DNA of 64,000 nucleotides from Enterobacter kobei (GCF_001729765.1 NZ_CP017181.1:744001-808000), one strand, 5' to 3'; positions 25,206-35,933 are shown, numbered from the stretch's first letter. Made by a program: numbers and translations. Notes: generated by a model not told the origin, from the letters alone.

Positions 25206-25778
25206 TCATTCGTAGCTGAATTCAAACGTCACTATGGCTTCGAAATCGCCTGTGGTCATTTTGCCGGTTTGGGTTTCTTTCAGAGTCGCCACCAGGGGGA
25301 TTTCCTTGCTGGTGATTTCCGCCGCGGACCAGACCAGACGCTGAGCATCGTTGGTCGAGTTAATGGTGAACGGTGCGTCCGGGGCGGATGCACGGGCAAT
25401 GGTGACGGCCGCATAATCTGCACCGCCGCTGGCGGTCGTTTTCGAGTTACTTACACCCGTTAACAGATCGGTGTTCTGCGTACCCTTCACCGTGGTTTTC
25501 AGGTCGCTCAGCGAGGACGGACATTCAACGATGGCCAGCTTGAATTCAGCTGTCGCTGTACCGGCCTGCACCTGGTCGAGACGGATTTTGCCCTGTGAGT
25601 CTCCGATTTTAAGCGTCTGCTCGGTATTGGAACCTGAGCCGCCAACCAGCTTCATATCACAGGTCGTTTCACGAAGGTTGGCGGTAAAGTTAACCGTAAG
25701 ATCGGTACTGTGTGCCGTCCCTGAAAGCGTCAGCGCTGTCATGACAATGACAGACAGGCTGAGAAGCATCTTTTTCAT
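25206..25778 (-). CDS. yadM: fimbrial minor subunit, YadM-like
   Basis: 190 residues. Signal peptide MKKMLLSLSVIVMTALTLSGTAHS, a pilin domain with the Cys pair RETTCDMKL and IVECPSSL, and the end AIVTFEFSYE. It lies directly after the usher gene, as yadM does in E. coli. Confidence 0.85.
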   Translation of the reverse strand: MKKMLLSLSVIVMTALTLSGTAHSTDLTVNFTANLRETTCDMKLVGGSGSNTEQTLKIGDSQGKIRLDQVQAGTATAEFKLAIVECPSSLSDLKTTVKGTQNTDLLTGVSNSKTTASGGADYAAVTIARASAPDAPFTINSTNDAQRLVWSAAEITSKEIPLVATLKETQTGKMTTGDFEAIVTFEFSYE

Positions 25779-25801
25779 ATGATTTCTCTTAATTTCCCGG
25801 A

Positions 25802-28399
25802 TTACATTTCACATGTTTGGTTATTGAGTAGGGTAATGAGCCCGGCTTTCTCTAAATCGGGTTTCAGCTGATAGCGCACTGTGCAGGAACCGTCCTTGTC
25901 ACCGCTCCAGACCACGCGGAGCACGCCGCTGTTCTCGATACCGCGAACATAGGCCTGACCGGCCTGGCCCACGGAACCCACCGATTCATTTTTTTCATTC
26001 AGCACGTCAGCGCCCAGTGGAATAAAGCCGTTATCGTTACGCTTAAGCTCAAGAACGACCGAACGTCCTTCGTCGGTTTCAAAATTCACCAGCACGACAG
26101 AACCGCTGCGCGGTACGGTGGTGGTGGTGGTATTTTTCACTTCAACGTCGTTTTCGAGGGTCCTGATATCCAGCGAAACCCGATTTTCCCGATACGCGGA
26201 CATATACGGCAGAATGCCGTAGCCGGAGTCGTTAATCGTGCCTGCGCCGTAGCCCACACCCGCGCCCTTCGCACCGCTGGCCTTGACTACCGCGATGGCA
26301 TCGTTATCGCCAATGCTGCCCGGTGCGAAGGCGATACCGCCCGCGTGTGCGACCATCCCGCCGCTGTAAGAGGCGGAGAACTGCTTGCTATTGTCGTCAC
26401 CAAACGAGGCGGAAACGCCGAGCGGACCATAGCTGCTATTTAGCGAGCTATAACCACTGATTTGGTTCAGATTGCCGTAGTTACCGCTGCTGGACGACGT
26501 ACTGACGGAGTAGCTGACCTTGTTATCCTGAGTGTTGCCACTCGCGGAGCTGTTGAAGTTAGTACCGCCTTTAAGATCGGAACGCAGGCCCATGTTGACG
26601 TTCGAGAACCCAGCTAAACGCGAGTTGTCCTGCGAGAAGACGCTCAGCGGCACGCTCAGGCTGAGGTAAACGCTGTCATCCTGTTGACCGCGCTGGTCGT
26701 AAGTCCGCTGTAACGACAGGCTATAGCTACCGTAGGCGAAGCTGTTGTTGTAGCCCACGTTGTAGTTAGAGTTAGAGCCTTCCCCGTTCCAGTAATCTTG
26801 CCAGGTTCCGCTGACGTACAGCGAACCGTAATCCTTTTCAGCCGCCCTCAGAGGCTGGTTGAGGCTGATTTGGATCTGGTTTTTAGTACGCTGGTAGTCA
26901 TCGTAAAGAGCCGTATTTGACTCATAGCTACGGTTGGCATAGTTCTGCTGTTTGATGCTGTTACGCAGTTGCGCGGCATCGTTCAGGCTCAGATAGTCTT
27001 CGGTAGAGAAGCGATAGGCCGCCACGTTGAACGAGGTGTTCGTGGCTTCAATGCGCTTACTGTATGTCAGACGATAACTCTGCCCACTGCGCGTGCCCAG
27101 GTCTTCGATATCCGCGTGCGACTGGGTGATGTCCAGCGCGAAAGCACCGATGGGGGTGTTCATGGCCAGGCCGAGGATGCCTGCATAGAAGTCCATGTCG
27201 GTGTACTGGGCGCCAGCATAGCCCGTGAAGGTATTGTTGAGGCCGTAGTAGAGCGTACCGTAGCCTACCTGGGGCTTGTCGATCAGCGAGTCGTCGTTCA
27301 GTTCACCCATGCCAACGTCCCAGCGTGAGGATCCAGGGCGTAGCATCTGGGTCACGGACGAGAACGGCACCGTGAACGTGCGCTTGCTGCCGTCCGCCTC
27401 TTCAATGGTGACCAGCAGATCGTTACCGTAGCCCGTGGTGCTCAAATCGTTGATCTCAAACGCGCCCGGCGGTACCGAGGTCTCATAAATTTTATTGCCG
27501 CTCTGCGTGACGCTGACTTTGGCATTGCTGTTTGCCACGCCGCGAATCACCGGTGCATACCCCGTCGAACCGTTTGGCAGCATACGTTCGTCGCTATACA
27601 GGCGTGTTCCGCGCAGGCTCAAGGAGTCGAAGGCTTCTCCGTTGGTAAAGGAGTCACCGAGTACCCATTGCGCGTCAAGAGAGGTGATGTCACGCTGAAG
27701 ATAAATATCCTGGCTGCTGTAGTGCGTGCCGTTGTCTTTATCCCAGTTCAGACTGCCGCGCGATCGCAGGCGCCATGGCCCCATGTTGAGACCATAGCGC
27801 AGGCCCGCATAGGCGCTTTGAGAGGTTGAACCGCTGTTTTCGCTGTGCCAGCCGTTGAGATCGTAAGACAGAAGCGCCGCCGGAATGCCGTTATCCCAAA
27901 GGGACGGGTCGACATAGCCTAACGGGCGCTTAACCACGTAAATTTGCGGGAAGTTGAGGTTCAACACCTGCTTAGCGCTGTCGTAGTTGACCGACGCTTC
28001 AGGATAGAATTTTTTTACATCGATGCAGGTCTCGTTGTCGTCGTCGTCCAGCTCGTCTCCGAGTGCGCGGGTATCCACACCGGACTGCGAGAGCAAAAGC
28101 CTCGTAATACAGGGTGTCGCGCGCGGCGTCCCGTTATCTTTAAAGATAATGTCAACCGTCGATTTTAACGTGCCGTTTAAATTGACCCTGGTACGGTACG
28201 TACCCGGCGCCACCGGGTTACCATGCGCAAAGCGGCTTACGTCAATATTTGTGCTTCTTGAGAGAAGAAACTGTTCGTTAAATTCGACCGCATCTTCGTT
28301 TTCCTGCGCGGTGTCATTAGCTGCGTGACTGTCTGCACAAACATGTAAGGGGAATGCCGTGCCGATCGCAAGGCATAAAAGAGAACGTCGGAACACCAT
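25802..28399 (-). CDS. htrE: fimbrial usher, HtrE-like
   Basis: 865 residues, the same as E. coli HtrE. A signal peptide is followed by the usher N-terminal domain (FNEQFLL...DVSRFAHGNPVAPGTYRTRV), the 24-strand outer-membrane barrel with the internal plug, and C-terminal domains ending in a Cys pair (GSCTVRYQL, NNQTCEM). It secretes and assembles pilin-chaperone complexes. ATG at 28399 has GGATG upstream. A hairpin (28418-28437) lies between it and the chaperone gene. Confidence 0.95.
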   Translation of the reverse strand: MVFRRSLLCLAIGTAFPLHVCADSHAANDTAQENEDAVEFNEQFLLSRSTNIDVSRFAHGNPVAPGTYRTRVNLNGTLKSTVDIIFKDNGTPRATPCITRLLLSQSGVDTRALGDELDDDDNETCIDVKKFYPEASVNYDSAKQVLNLNFPQIYVVKRPLGYVDPSLWDNGIPAALLSYDLNGWHSENSGSTSQSAYAGLRYGLNMGPWRLRSRGSLNWDKDNGTHYSSQDIYLQRDITSLDAQWVLGDSFTNGEAFDSLSLRGTRLYSDERMLPNGSTGYAPVIRGVANSNAKVSVTQSGNKIYETSVPPGAFEINDLSTTGYGNDLLVTIEEADGSKRTFTVPFSSVTQMLRPGSSRWDVGMGELNDDSLIDKPQVGYGTLYYGLNNTFTGYAGAQYTDMDFYAGILGLAMNTPIGAFALDITQSHADIEDLGTRSGQSYRLTYSKRIEATNTSFNVAAYRFSTEDYLSLNDAAQLRNSIKQQNYANRSYESNTALYDDYQRTKNQIQISLNQPLRAAEKDYGSLYVSGTWQDYWNGEGSNSNYNVGYNNSFAYGSYSLSLQRTYDQRGQQDDSVYLSLSVPLSVFSQDNSRLAGFSNVNMGLRSDLKGGTNFNSSASGNTQDNKVSYSVSTSSSSGNYGNLNQISGYSSLNSSYGPLGVSASFGDDNSKQFSASYSGGMVAHAGGIAFAPGSIGDNDAIAVVKASGAKGAGVGYGAGTINDSGYGILPYMSAYRENRVSLDIRTLENDVEVKNTTTTTVPRSGSVVLVNFETDEGRSVVLELKRNDNGFIPLGADVLNEKNESVGSVGQAGQAYVRGIENSGVLRVVWSGDKDGSCTVRYQLKPDLEKAGLITLLNNQTCEM

Positions 28400-28417
28400 G
28401 GCACATCCATTTATCAG

Positions 28418-28437
28418 TGCGGATAAACATATCCGCA
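28418..28437. promoter_or_regulatory. hairpin between chaperone and usher genes
   Basis: A perfect 8-bp stem TGCGGATA / TATCCGCA around AACA in the 77-base gap. It has no T run. It may protect or process the mRNA so that pilin and chaperone exceed usher. Confidence 0.45.
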
Positions 28438-28476
28438 GAGCTCATGCTATCTATTGTTATGTTGTCGGGTGGCAAA

Positions 28477-29220
28477 TTACTTCAACGTGGTTTCGTGGTT
28501 GTCGACCCCACCGTTATCGTTAATTGTTTCGTATGCCACTTTGCCGGTTGTGGTGGTGGTTAATCCTTTGACCAGCATGGCTTTCTCGCTGAAAGGTAGA
28601 ACAGACTGGTGGGCTACCTCATAGGTCTTTTGGCCCGACTTAAGTTTGACCATTGAAATCGCTACGTTGTACGGGGACTCGTTATGGGCGACGAGGCTGA
28701 CGCCGTTGCCGTCTTTCTTCATGGTCCAGGTGACATGGTCGGCGGCTTCCAGCGCTGAGCCTTTCAGTCCGTCTGGACGGAAAAAGAATTTTATGCGGGT
28801 GCGGAACGCCAGCTGAAGCTGGTTTGTATTTTCGGCGTTGGCATTTTTAGGTTTTGGCGGAATTTCTAATACGTTAAACCAGAACAACGATTCGCGGTCT
28901 TTTGGCAGCGACTGACCCATGTAGGTAATACGCAGAGACTGACCTTGCTTAGGGTCGATACGTGAAACTGGCGGGGTGATCACGAACGGGAGCTTAAGTT
29001 CTTCCGGGCTTTTTTCGTCGCGACCGTCGTCCAGCCAGGACTGAACCAGCAGAGGTTTTGCACCACGGTTATCCAGGTTAACGATGACGTCTTTTGATGA
29101 CTCAGGGTAAACAATGCGGGTGCCGGAAATAACAATATCGGCACTGGCGTGTGATGCTGAAAATAAAACAGCAGTAAACAGCGCGGTCTTTAATCCTTTA
29201 ATTGCGGATGCGTTAAACAT
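28477..29220 (-). CDS. yadV: periplasmic fimbrial chaperone, EcpD/YadV-like
   Basis: 247 residues. A signal peptide (ends SASHASA-DIV) and the two immunoglobulin-like domains of PapD chaperones. The family marks are GTRIVYPESSKDVIV with the conserved Arg near the start, the alternating-hydrophobic strand NQLQLAFRTRIKFFFRP with the conserved Lys, and the ending VAYETINDNGG. It delivers pilins to the usher. Confidence 0.95.
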   Translation of the reverse strand: MFNASAIKGLKTALFTAVLFSASHASADIVISGTRIVYPESSKDVIVNLDNRGAKPLLVQSWLDDGRDEKSPEELKLPFVITPPVSRIDPKQGQSLRITYMGQSLPKDRESLFWFNVLEIPPKPKNANAENTNQLQLAFRTRIKFFFRPDGLKGSALEAADHVTWTMKKDGNGVSLVAHNESPYNVAISMVKLKSGQKTYEVAHQSVLPFSEKAMLVKGLTTTTTGKVAYETINDNGGVDNHETTLK

Positions 29221-29301
29221 AATTTTTCCACTTCCTGTTGGAATGATAAGAATAATCCCCCAGAAGCGGGGGATTATTTAAAACCTGCAAAACAAAGAGG
29301 T

Positions 29302-29913
29302 TTATTCGTAGTTCATGGTGAAGGCAACTTGTGCCTGCACGGTACCGGCGGATACTGGGTTAGTGGTTTGATCCCAACCCTGGCCCTGGGTATAAGCTAC
29401 TTTGTAGTACAGCTTAGCCGCGCCGCTTGTATCAACAGTGGCCTGCTGAGTGTTGTTAGTCTGGTCGATTTTCACCAGATCGGTTTTGGTATTGCCATCG
29501 TTGCTCAGTACGAGGTTAACGTTCTTCGCAGAACCCTGAGCGTTTGCTGGTGGAACCAGCAGGCCGCCTTCGGTAGAAGTAGAACCCGCCCAGGAGTTGA
29601 ACTGTGCAGATGCTTTAGCCACGGTAGCAGTATCACAACCGGTCAGCGCCAGGTTGAATTTTTTCTGGCCCAGGGTGCTGGTAGTACCCAGGGCAGTGGT
29701 GCCAAAATCAGCAACAGATACGGTGTCCAGGGTGACATCGAAATCGTTACCACTCTGGTCAATTTTCTGATCCAGGGAAACTTTACAAGTGGTGTTAGAC
29801 ACCATGCCGTGGAAAGTAATCGTACCTGTGTCACCTGGAACAGCTGCAATTGCGGAACCTGCGCTCAGAGCCAGTGCAATTGCCATACCCATGCTAACTT
29901 TTTTAAAAGACAT
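29302..29913 (-). CDS. yadN: major fimbrial subunit, YadN-like
   Basis: 203 residues from ATG 29913, chosen over 29925 because a GGA element precedes it and the signal peptide (MSFKKVSMGMAIALALSAGSAIA) begins there. A classical type-1-like pilin: Cys pair NTTCKVSL and TGCDTATV, and the end VQAQVAFTMNYE. First gene of a seven-gene operon, so the promoter lies in the AT-rich region upstream. Confidence 0.92.
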   Translation of the reverse strand: MSFKKVSMGMAIALALSAGSAIAAVPGDTGTITFHGMVSNTTCKVSLDQKIDQSGNDFDVTLDTVSVADFGTTALGTTSTLGQKKFNLALTGCDTATVAKASAQFNSWAGSTSTEGGLLVPPANAQGSAKNVNLVLSNDGNTKTDLVKIDQTNNTQQATVDTSGAAKLYYKVAYTQGQGWDQTTNPVSAGTVQAQVAFTMNYE

Positions 29914-30246
29914 ACCAATATCCATATTTTGAAGTTAAAACATTTAAATCAATAATTTTTTTTGGAGCTATTGATTTAAAATCTGAAATGTTATTTCGTG
30001 GCGGATTCTAGAGATTTATTTGGGATAAGACTAGTCAACGGGGGTGATTAAAACTGCAGGTTGGTTTAAGTTTTTCTTAATGGGTGGGAATTATGATTTG
30101 GGAATTATATAATATAATTCTCTGAGATTTCTTTGATTATTTATTTAAATCCTATTAAATGCGCTATAATTGATCGTGGCTTGCACAAAAAAGACTGGAC
30201 TCATTTTGATAGTGAATGGGATAAAAATGAGTCCAGGGAAAAGAAA
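29914..30246. promoter_or_regulatory. yad fimbrial promoter region with inverted repeats
   Basis: 333 bases, very AT-rich, between yadN and panD (both minus). It holds a perfect 12-base inverted repeat TTTAAATCAATA / TATTGATTTAAA (29943-29980, 14-base gap) close to the yadN start, and a 19-base palindrome (GAATTATAT, A, ATATAATTC) at 30102-30120. The panD terminator is at its right end. AT-richness suggests H-NS control. No gene is seen. Confidence 0.55.
30187..30236 (-). terminator. panD operon terminator
   Basis: On the minus strand a 13-bp stem CTGGACTCATTTT / AAAATGAGTCCAG with a 16-base loop is followed by TCTTTTTT. It lies ten bases after the panD stop codon. Confidence 0.85.
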
Positions 30247-30627
30247 TCAGGCGACCTGAACAGGAATAGCTTTTGCCGTGCGCTTCATTTCGTTATCGCC
30301 TTCAAAATAGGCCACTTTGGGCTGCCAGCGACGCGCTTCTTCGTCAGACATCATCACGAAGCTGGCGATGATCACGATATCGCCCACCTCTGCGCAGTGT
30401 GCTGCCGCGCCGTTGACGGAGATGATTTTGGACCCGCGTTCGGCGGCAATTGCATAGGTAGAGAAGCGTTTGCCGTTATTGACGTTCCAGATATCGATCG
30501 CTTCGTTCTCAAGAATACCCGCCGCGTCGAGGAAATCCTGGTCAATGGCGCAGGAGCCTTCATAGTGCAGGTCTGCCTGAGTCACTTTCACACGGTGAAG
30601 CTTACCTTGCAGCATTTTGCGAATCAT
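30247..30627 (-). CDS. panD: aspartate 1-decarboxylase proenzyme
   Basis: 126 residues, the E. coli length. It makes beta-alanine from aspartate for pantothenate. Self-cleavage between Gly24 and Ser25 ([11 protein letters not shown]) forms the pyruvoyl group. It follows panC after 32 bases, as in enterobacterial panBC-panD loci. Confidence 0.97.
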   Translation of the reverse strand: MIRKMLQGKLHRVKVTQADLHYEGSCAIDQDFLDAAGILENEAIDIWNVNNGKRFSTYAIAAERGSKIISVNGAAAHCAEVGDIVIIASFVMMSDEEARRWQPKVAYFEGDNEMKRTAKAIPVQVA

Positions 30628-30659
30628 TACGTTTACCTTTCATCTTCCGGGTAGAAAAA

Positions 30660-31511
30660 CTACGCCAGCTCAACCACTTTGTTGTCAATCAGGCGAGCCT
30701 GGCCAAGCCATGCCGCCACCAGAATTACCGCACGTTTGCTTGTCTCTGCAAGTTCGAGCAGCGTATCAGCATCGCGGATTTGTACATCGTCAGCCCGGAG
30801 ACCTTTGTCGTTCAGCGCCTGTTCCGCAAGAGCAATAATCTCTTCTGCGGTTAATGCTTTCGCCAGAAGCTGTTCTGCCATGCTGTTCATGACCTTGCTT
30901 AACGCGGGGGCGATTTTACGCTGCTCGGCGGTCAAATAGCCATTGCGGGAGCTGAGCGCCAGCCCGTCTTTAGCGCGCACGATCGGCACGCCCACAATCT
31001 CAATATCATATCCCATGTCCGCCACCATTTTGCGGATCAGCGCCAGCTGCTGGAAATCTTTCTCGCCGAAGCAGGCGATATCCGGCTGCACCAGGTTAAA
31101 CAATTTGCTGACGATGGTGGAGACGCCGCGGAAATGGCCCGGACGGCTGGCGCCTTCCAGCATGGTCGAAATTCCCGGAACGTCCACGTAGGTTGCTTCG
31201 CCGGTTCCCTGAGGATAAACGTCTGCCGGAGACGGCGCGAAAACAATGTCCGCCTGACGCTTTTTGAGCTTCTCGCAGTCTTCCTGCAGGGTTCGCGGGT
31301 AGCGCGCCAGGTCGTCTGCGCGGTCAAACTGCATGGGGTTTACGAAGATACTGACCACCACGATATCTGCACGGGCTCTTGCTTCGTCGACAAGCTTCAT
31401 ATGGCCGTCATGCAGGTTGCCCATGGTCGGGACCAGTGCAATACGTTTACCTTCCTGACGCGCGCGACGGATGTGCTGGCGAAGCAGCGGCAGGGTTTCA
31501 ATGATTAGCAC
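30660..31511 (-). CDS. panC: pantothenate synthetase
   Basis: 283 residues. It joins pantoate and beta-alanine with ATP. The class-I synthetase-like motif [25 protein letters not shown] and the binding loop GEKDFQQL and LSSRNGYL are present. It lies 11 bases after panB, forming panBC. Confidence 0.97.
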   Translation of the reverse strand: MLIIETLPLLRQHIRRARQEGKRIALVPTMGNLHDGHMKLVDEARARADIVVVSIFVNPMQFDRADDLARYPRTLQEDCEKLKKRQADIVFAPSPADVYPQGTGEATYVDVPGISTMLEGASRPGHFRGVSTIVSKLFNLVQPDIACFGEKDFQQLALIRKMVADMGYDIEIVGVPIVRAKDGLALSSRNGYLTAEQRKIAPALSKVMNSMAEQLLAKALTAEEIIALAEQALNDKGLRADDVQIRDADTLLELAETSKRAVILVAAWLGQARLIDNKVVELA

Positions 31512-31522
31512 AACGAGACTCC

Positions 31523-32314
31523 TTAATGGAAACTGTGTTCTTCACCCGGGTAAACACCGGATTCAACGTCGGCAATATACTGCCTGACCGCGGCGCGCAT
31601 GTCGCCCGCTTCGGTAAGGAAATTTTTCGCAAATTTCGGGATATGCCCGCCGGTAATACCAAAGGCGTCGTGCATCACTAAAATTTGCCCGTCGGTCACG
31701 TTGCCAGCACCAATACCAATCACCGGAATCGACAGCGCTTCAGTGATACGTTTCGCCAGTTCAACAGGCACGCACTCCAGCACCAGCAATTGCGCGCCTG
31801 CAGCTTCCAGCGCCAGGGCATCATCAAACAGCGTCTGTGCCGCATCGCCACGGCCCTGCACCTTGTAGCCGCCAAAGATGTTGACGGACTGTGGCGTCAG
31901 GCCCAGATGGCCGCACACCGGCACGGCGCGTTCGGTGAGCATCTTCACCGTATCAACCAGCCAGGCTCCTCCTTCAATTTTGACCATATTGGCCCCGGCC
32001 CGCATGACCGCCGCCGCGTTTTCGAATGCCTGCTCCGGTGTGGCATAGGCCATAAACGGCAGATCGGAAAGCAGGAGGCAGGCTGGCGCACCGCGGCGCA
32101 CGGCGCGGGTATGGTAAGCAATATCCTCAACCGTGACCGGCAGGGTGGAATCATGTCCTTGTACCGTCATCCCTAACGAATCTCCGACCAGCATGACGTT
32201 GATACCCTCTTCGGCAAACAGTTTGGCGAAGCTGTAGTCATACGCGGTGATGGTGGCGAAGCGTTTTTTTTCCTGTTTGCATTTCTGCAGTAAGGAGATG
32301 GTGGTTGGTTTCAT
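31523..32314 (-). CDS. panB: 3-methyl-2-oxobutanoate hydroxymethyltransferase
   Basis: 263 residues, one fewer than E. coli (a gap in the loop [13 protein letters not shown]). It is the first step of pantoate synthesis, using methylenetetrahydrofolate. Metal-site and substrate motifs [30 protein letters not shown] and KIEGG are present. ATG at 32314 follows AGGAA, and the conserved N terminus [13 protein letters not shown] agrees; the upstream frame is not used. Confidence 0.97.
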   Translation of the reverse strand: MKPTTISLLQKCKQEKKRFATITAYDYSFAKLFAEEGINVMLVGDSLGMTVQGHDSTLPVTVEDIAYHTRAVRRGAPACLLLSDLPFMAYATPEQAFENAAAVMRAGANMVKIEGGAWLVDTVKMLTERAVPVCGHLGLTPQSVNIFGGYKVQGRGDAAQTLFDDALALEAAGAQLLVLECVPVELAKRITEALSIPVIGIGAGNVTDGQILVMHDAFGITGGHIPKFAKNFLTEAGDMRAAVRQYIADVESGVYPGEEHSFH

Positions 32315-32435
32315 ACTGTTTCCTGATAGCCCAAAGCGAATCTTTGCGCATTCTAACAGTAACATTCCGGGGAACAATGATTTTAGGCAACCGATTAACC
32401 ACAATTATTTAGCGGCCAACCGGTGGGGGAGAGGT

Positions 32436-32915
32436 TTACCAGCGAGCGGGTTTTTCCGCGTTCAGGTTGTCCAGAACGGTCTTTAACGAGGTACCGTCCG
32501 GGAAGGTGATATCGGGGGCGACTTCAAAGAGCGGCCAGAGCATAAATCCGCGATTTTTCATATCATAATGCGGTACGGTGAGGCGATCGGTATGAATCAC
32601 CTCCTGGCCAAACAGCATGATGTCGAGATCGAGGGTGCGCGGTCCCCAGCGTTCGGCTTTGCGCACGCGGCCCTGCTGGAGCTCAATGCGCTGGGTATTA
32701 TCCAGCAGCGCTTCTGCATCAAGGGCTGTTTCCAGCAACACGGCAGCGTTCAGATAATCAGGCTGATCCTGTGGGCCGAGCGGCGGGGTACGATAAAACG
32801 ACGAGACGGCGACGATCCGGCTTTGCGGAATCTCGCCCAGCGCCTTTACGGCAGCGTTAACCTGCTCCAGCGGAGAGGCTAAGTTACTGCCGATGGCGAT
32901 ACAGGCGAGTGTCAT
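32436..32915 (-). CDS. folK: HPPK, 6-hydroxymethyl-7,8-dihydropterin pyrophosphokinase
   Basis: 159 residues. It transfers pyrophosphate to the pterin in folate synthesis. [47 protein letters not shown] (with the two magnesium-binding Asp) and [13 protein letters not shown] are all present. Its start overlaps the end of pcnB by four bases, the usual pcnB-folK coupling. Confidence 0.97.
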   Translation of the reverse strand: MTLACIAIGSNLASPLEQVNAAVKALGEIPQSRIVAVSSFYRTPPLGPQDQPDYLNAAVLLETALDAEALLDNTQRIELQQGRVRKAERWGPRTLDLDIMLFGQEVIHTDRLTVPHYDMKNRGFMLWPLFEVAPDITFPDGTSLKTVLDNLNAEKPARW

Positions 32916-34309
32916 GCTGAACCTTCACGACGCGGCGCACGTTTGCGCGGACGACGATGACGGCGACGCGGTGCGGGCTCTTCATCCAGCCCGGTCAGCA
33001 TATCCTTCTGTTCCGGCGGAGCGGAAACCTGGAATTCAGCCCACCACTGCGCCAGACGCTGCAGCTCCTGATTGCGTTCAATTTCCGCACGCAGGGACAG
33101 CAGATCGAACGCGGCGCGGAACTTTGGATGTTCCATCAGTTTCCAGGCGCGTTTGCCCTGGCGACGGGACATGCGCAGCTGAAGCTGCCAGATGTCGCGC
33201 ACCAGCGTGGTAATACGTTTCGGGATCGCCAGCGTACGGCACCCTTCGTCCAGCACGTCGTTTGCGGCCAGCGCGAAGGCATCGTAATAGGCCAGGCCGC
33301 TCTCCTGAGTAATTCTTTGCGCGGTTTCCAGCAGGGGATACCAGAACATCGCCGCAAACAGGAATGCCGGGTTCACGCGCATGTCATTCTGGATGCGGGT
33401 GTCGGTATTTTTCAGCACCTGCGCAATCATGCGCTCCATCGGGCTGTCACCGTTTTCGGTGAAGTAGCGCGTAATGGTCGGGAACAGCGGCTGGAACAGG
33501 TTGTATTCGCGCAGCAGCTTGTAGGTTTCAAACCCGTAGCCAGCCTGCAATAGCTTCAGCGCTTCTTCAAACAGACGGGCAGGCGGCACGTCGTTGATCA
33601 GCGTCGCCAGACGCGGGATCGGCTCTGCCGTCTCCGGGCTGATGCGCATGTTGAGCTTGGCAGCGAAACGCACGGCACGCAGCATACGCACAGGATCTTC
33701 GCGATAACGCGTTTCTGGCGTGCCGATCAGGCGGATCAGGCCCTCTTTCAGGTCCTGCATACCGCCCACGTAATCACGCACGGTGAAATCCGCCACGCTG
33801 TAATAGAGGCTGTTGATGGTGAAGTCGCGGCGCTGGGCATCTTCTTCGATAGAACCGAAAATATTGTCACGCAGCAACATACCGTTCTGGCCGCGCTGGG
33901 AGGTCGTGCGATCGGATGCGCCCGCTTCGTGGTGGCCGCGGAAGGTCGCCACTTCGATAATTTCTGGCCCAAACATGACGTGAGCAAGACGGAAACGGCG
34001 GCCAACAAGACGACAGTTACGGAATAACTTGCGCACCTGCTCAGGCGTGGCGCTGGTCGTCACGTCGAAATCTTTTGGTTTTTTGCCCAGCAGTAAATCA
34101 CGCACCCCACCGCCAACGAGATAGGCCTCGTAGCCCGCTTTATTCAGACGATAGAGCACCTTGAGGGCATTTTCACTGATATCTTTGCGGGAAATAGTGT
34201 GCTGCTCACGCGGAATAACCGACATGTGTGGCTGTGCAATAGCATCGTTCGCCATGCTCTCTTCGCGGCTTAGCACTTTACGGCAAAAATTAGCGACTCG
34301 GGTAAAAAT
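32912..34309 (-). CDS. pcnB: poly(A) polymerase I, AUU start
   Basis: 465 residues, the E. coli length, if translation starts at ATT at 34309. The first codons encode (M)[17 protein letters not shown] as in E. coli, where pcnB is known to start at AUU, and GAGGTG stands at the right distance upstream. An internal ATG at 34255 would lose 18 conserved residues. It adds 3' poly(A) tails that mark RNA for decay. The nucleotidyltransferase motif [20 protein letters not shown] with the catalytic Asp pair is present, and the C terminus is rich in Arg. First gene of pcnB-folK. Confidence 0.93.
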   Translation of the reverse strand: MFTRVANFCRKVLSREESMANDAIAQPHMSVIPREQHTISRKDISENALKVLYRLNKAGYEAYLVGGGVRDLLLGKKPKDFDVTTSATPEQVRKLFRNCRLVGRRFRLAHVMFGPEIIEVATFRGHHEAGASDRTTSQRGQNGMLLRDNIFGSIEEDAQRRDFTINSLYYSVADFTVRDYVGGMQDLKEGLIRLIGTPETRYREDPVRMLRAVRFAAKLNMRISPETAEPIPRLATLINDVPPARLFEEALKLLQAGYGFETYKLLREYNLFQPLFPTITRYFTENGDSPMERMIAQVLKNTDTRIQNDMRVNPAFLFAAMFWYPLLETAQRITQESGLAYYDAFALAANDVLDEGCRTLAIPKRITTLVRDIWQLQLRMSRRQGKRAWKLMEHPKFRAAFDLLSLRAEIERNQELQRLAQWWAEFQVSAPPEQKDMLTGLDEEPAPRRRHRRPRKRAPRREGSA

Positions 34310-34351
34310 GGTACACCTCGTAGTGTGTTTTGTTATGAAAAAAGCGGCTAA

Positions 34352-35242
34352 TCATAGCTCAGCGCAACGCATTTGAGAATGCTGGATTTTTGGCACCGCC
34401 GTGAGCGTCCATTGCGCGATGGCCATTTTCAGCAGTTCGTCAATACGCAGATCCTGCCATTCGTGGGTTACATTTTGGTTGAGAAATCGCAGCGCGTCGA
34501 TCAAAACAGGACGCGGATCGCCGTCTGGCAGGGCTGGGGCGTGGTTTTGCTTGGACAGTTTAATGCCCTGCGCATTGACCGCCAGCGGCAAATGAAGATA
34601 ACCCGGTACCGTCCAGCCAAACTGCTGATACAGCGATATTTGCCGCACGGTAGGTTCGACCAGGTCTGCCCCACGCACAATTTCCGTGACGCCCTGGAAA
34701 TGGTCGTCGACGACAACGGCCAGGTTATAAGCAAACAGACCATCACGACGGTGAATAATAAAATCTTCGCGCGCCAGACGTTCATCGGCACGGATCTCTC
34801 CGGAGAGCAGATCGTGGAAACGGGTGACGGGCGCACGTTGCAGCAGGCGCACGGCGGCGTTCTCCGGGGGATGATTGAGCGTACGGCAGTGCCCGTCATA
34901 GACGCCGCCAACGCTCTGGATACGCGCGCGGGTGCAGGTGCAGTTGTAGGAAAGCCCTTGCTCAGCGAGCCAGGCCAGACGCTCCCGATACGCCTCGTGG
35001 CGTTTTGACTGCCAGAGAACCTCGCCGTCCCAGTGCAGGCCGTAATGTTCCAGCTGACGCAGTATGGTCTCTGCAGCACCGGGAACTTCACGCGGCGGGT
35101 CAATATCTTCTATGCGGACGAGCCATTTGCCCTGGCTGGCGCGAGCCTGCAGGTAGCTGCCGAGCGCGGCAATTAATGAGCCGAAGTGTAATGCACCGGA
35201 GGGAGATGGCGCGAAGCGCCCGATATAGTGTGATTCAGACAT
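34352..35242 (-). CDS. gluQ: glutamyl-Q tRNA(Asp) synthetase
   Basis: 296 residues. It attaches glutamate to queuosine in the anticodon of tRNA-Asp. It is a truncated class-I synthetase without anticodon domain: HIGH-like [13 protein letters not shown], zinc site with CTCTRARI and a later Cys in YDGHCRTL, and KMSKS-like KLSKQNHA. The last 20 residues differ from E. coli. It lies downstream of dksA. Confidence 0.95.
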   Translation of the reverse strand: MSESHYIGRFAPSPSGALHFGSLIAALGSYLQARASQGKWLVRIEDIDPPREVPGAAETILRQLEHYGLHWDGEVLWQSKRHEAYRERLAWLAEQGLSYNCTCTRARIQSVGGVYDGHCRTLNHPPENAAVRLLQRAPVTRFHDLLSGEIRADERLAREDFIIHRRDGLFAYNLAVVVDDHFQGVTEIVRGADLVEPTVRQISLYQQFGWTVPGYLHLPLAVNAQGIKLSKQNHAPALPDGDPRPVLIDALRFLNQNVTHEWQDLRIDELLKMAIAQWTLTAVPKIQHSQMRCAEL

Positions 35243-35254
35243 ATCAACGTTAAC

Positions 35255-35277
35255 AAGGCGGGAGAGACTCCCGCCTT
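35255..35277 (-). terminator. hairpin between dksA and gluQ
   Basis: A perfect 10-bp stem AAGGCGGGAG / CTCCCGCCTT with a three-base loop. Only a short T run follows on the minus strand, so it probably terminates dksA transcripts in part and lets some reach gluQ. Confidence 0.65.
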
Positions 35278-35301
35278 TGGAGTGGGTAAACAGCGCTGGT
35301 A

Positions 35302-35757
35302 TTAACCGGCCATCTGTTTTTCGCGGATTTCGGCCAGCGTTTTACAGTCGATGCACAGATCGGCGGTTGGACGCGCTTCCAGGCGACGAATACCGATTTC
35401 AACACCGCACGATTCGCAGTAGCCAAAATCTTCGTCTTCGACTTTTTTCAGCGTTTTCTCGATCTTTTTGATCAGTTTGCGTTCGCGGTCACGGTTACGC
35501 AGTTCGAGGCTGAACTCTTCTTCCTGAGCGGCACGGTCTACCGGATCCGGGAAGTTTGCAGCTTCATCCTGCATATGCGTAACGGTGCGATCGACTTCAT
35601 CCCTGAGTTGATTACGCCATGCTTCAAGAATACGCTTGAAGTGCGACAGCTGGGCTTCGTTCATATACTCTTCGCCCGGTTTCTCTTGATACGGCTCCAC
35701 CCCAGCGATGGCGAGAATACTCAGGGACGATGTTTTACGGTTTTGCCCTTCTTGCAT
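35302..35757 (-). CDS. dksA: RNA polymerase-binding transcription factor DksA
   Basis: 151 residues, practically identical to E. coli. It works with ppGpp in the stringent response by entering the RNA polymerase secondary channel. The coiled-coil tip [13 protein letters not shown] carries the key Asp71, Asp74 and Ala76; a four-Cys zinc finger follows (CESC ... CIDC). ATG at 35757 has AAGGAG upstream. Confidence 0.98.
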   Translation of the reverse strand: MQEGQNRKTSSLSILAIAGVEPYQEKPGEEYMNEAQLSHFKRILEAWRNQLRDEVDRTVTHMQDEAANFPDPVDRAAQEEEFSLELRNRDRERKLIKKIEKTLKKVEDEDFGYCESCGVEIGIRRLEARPTADLCIDCKTLAEIREKQMAG

Positions 35758-35933
35758 GTTGCTTCTCCTTAACACGCACTATCGATCCCCGTGTTGGGGG
35801 AAAAATCAGGTCGCTATAAATAGCAGATGCTTTTCCGTATGGCAATTATCTAAACGTAACACTTGACAAGCCTGTGAGGAAAAGCGTATTTGCGCACGCG
35901 GCCAGAACACATAATCATCAATCGTCTAATCCC

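Noticed and set aside
29943..29980. fimS-like invertible promoter at yadN
   Set aside because: The inverted repeat arms are only 14 bases apart and no recombinase gene lies in the fimbrial locus.
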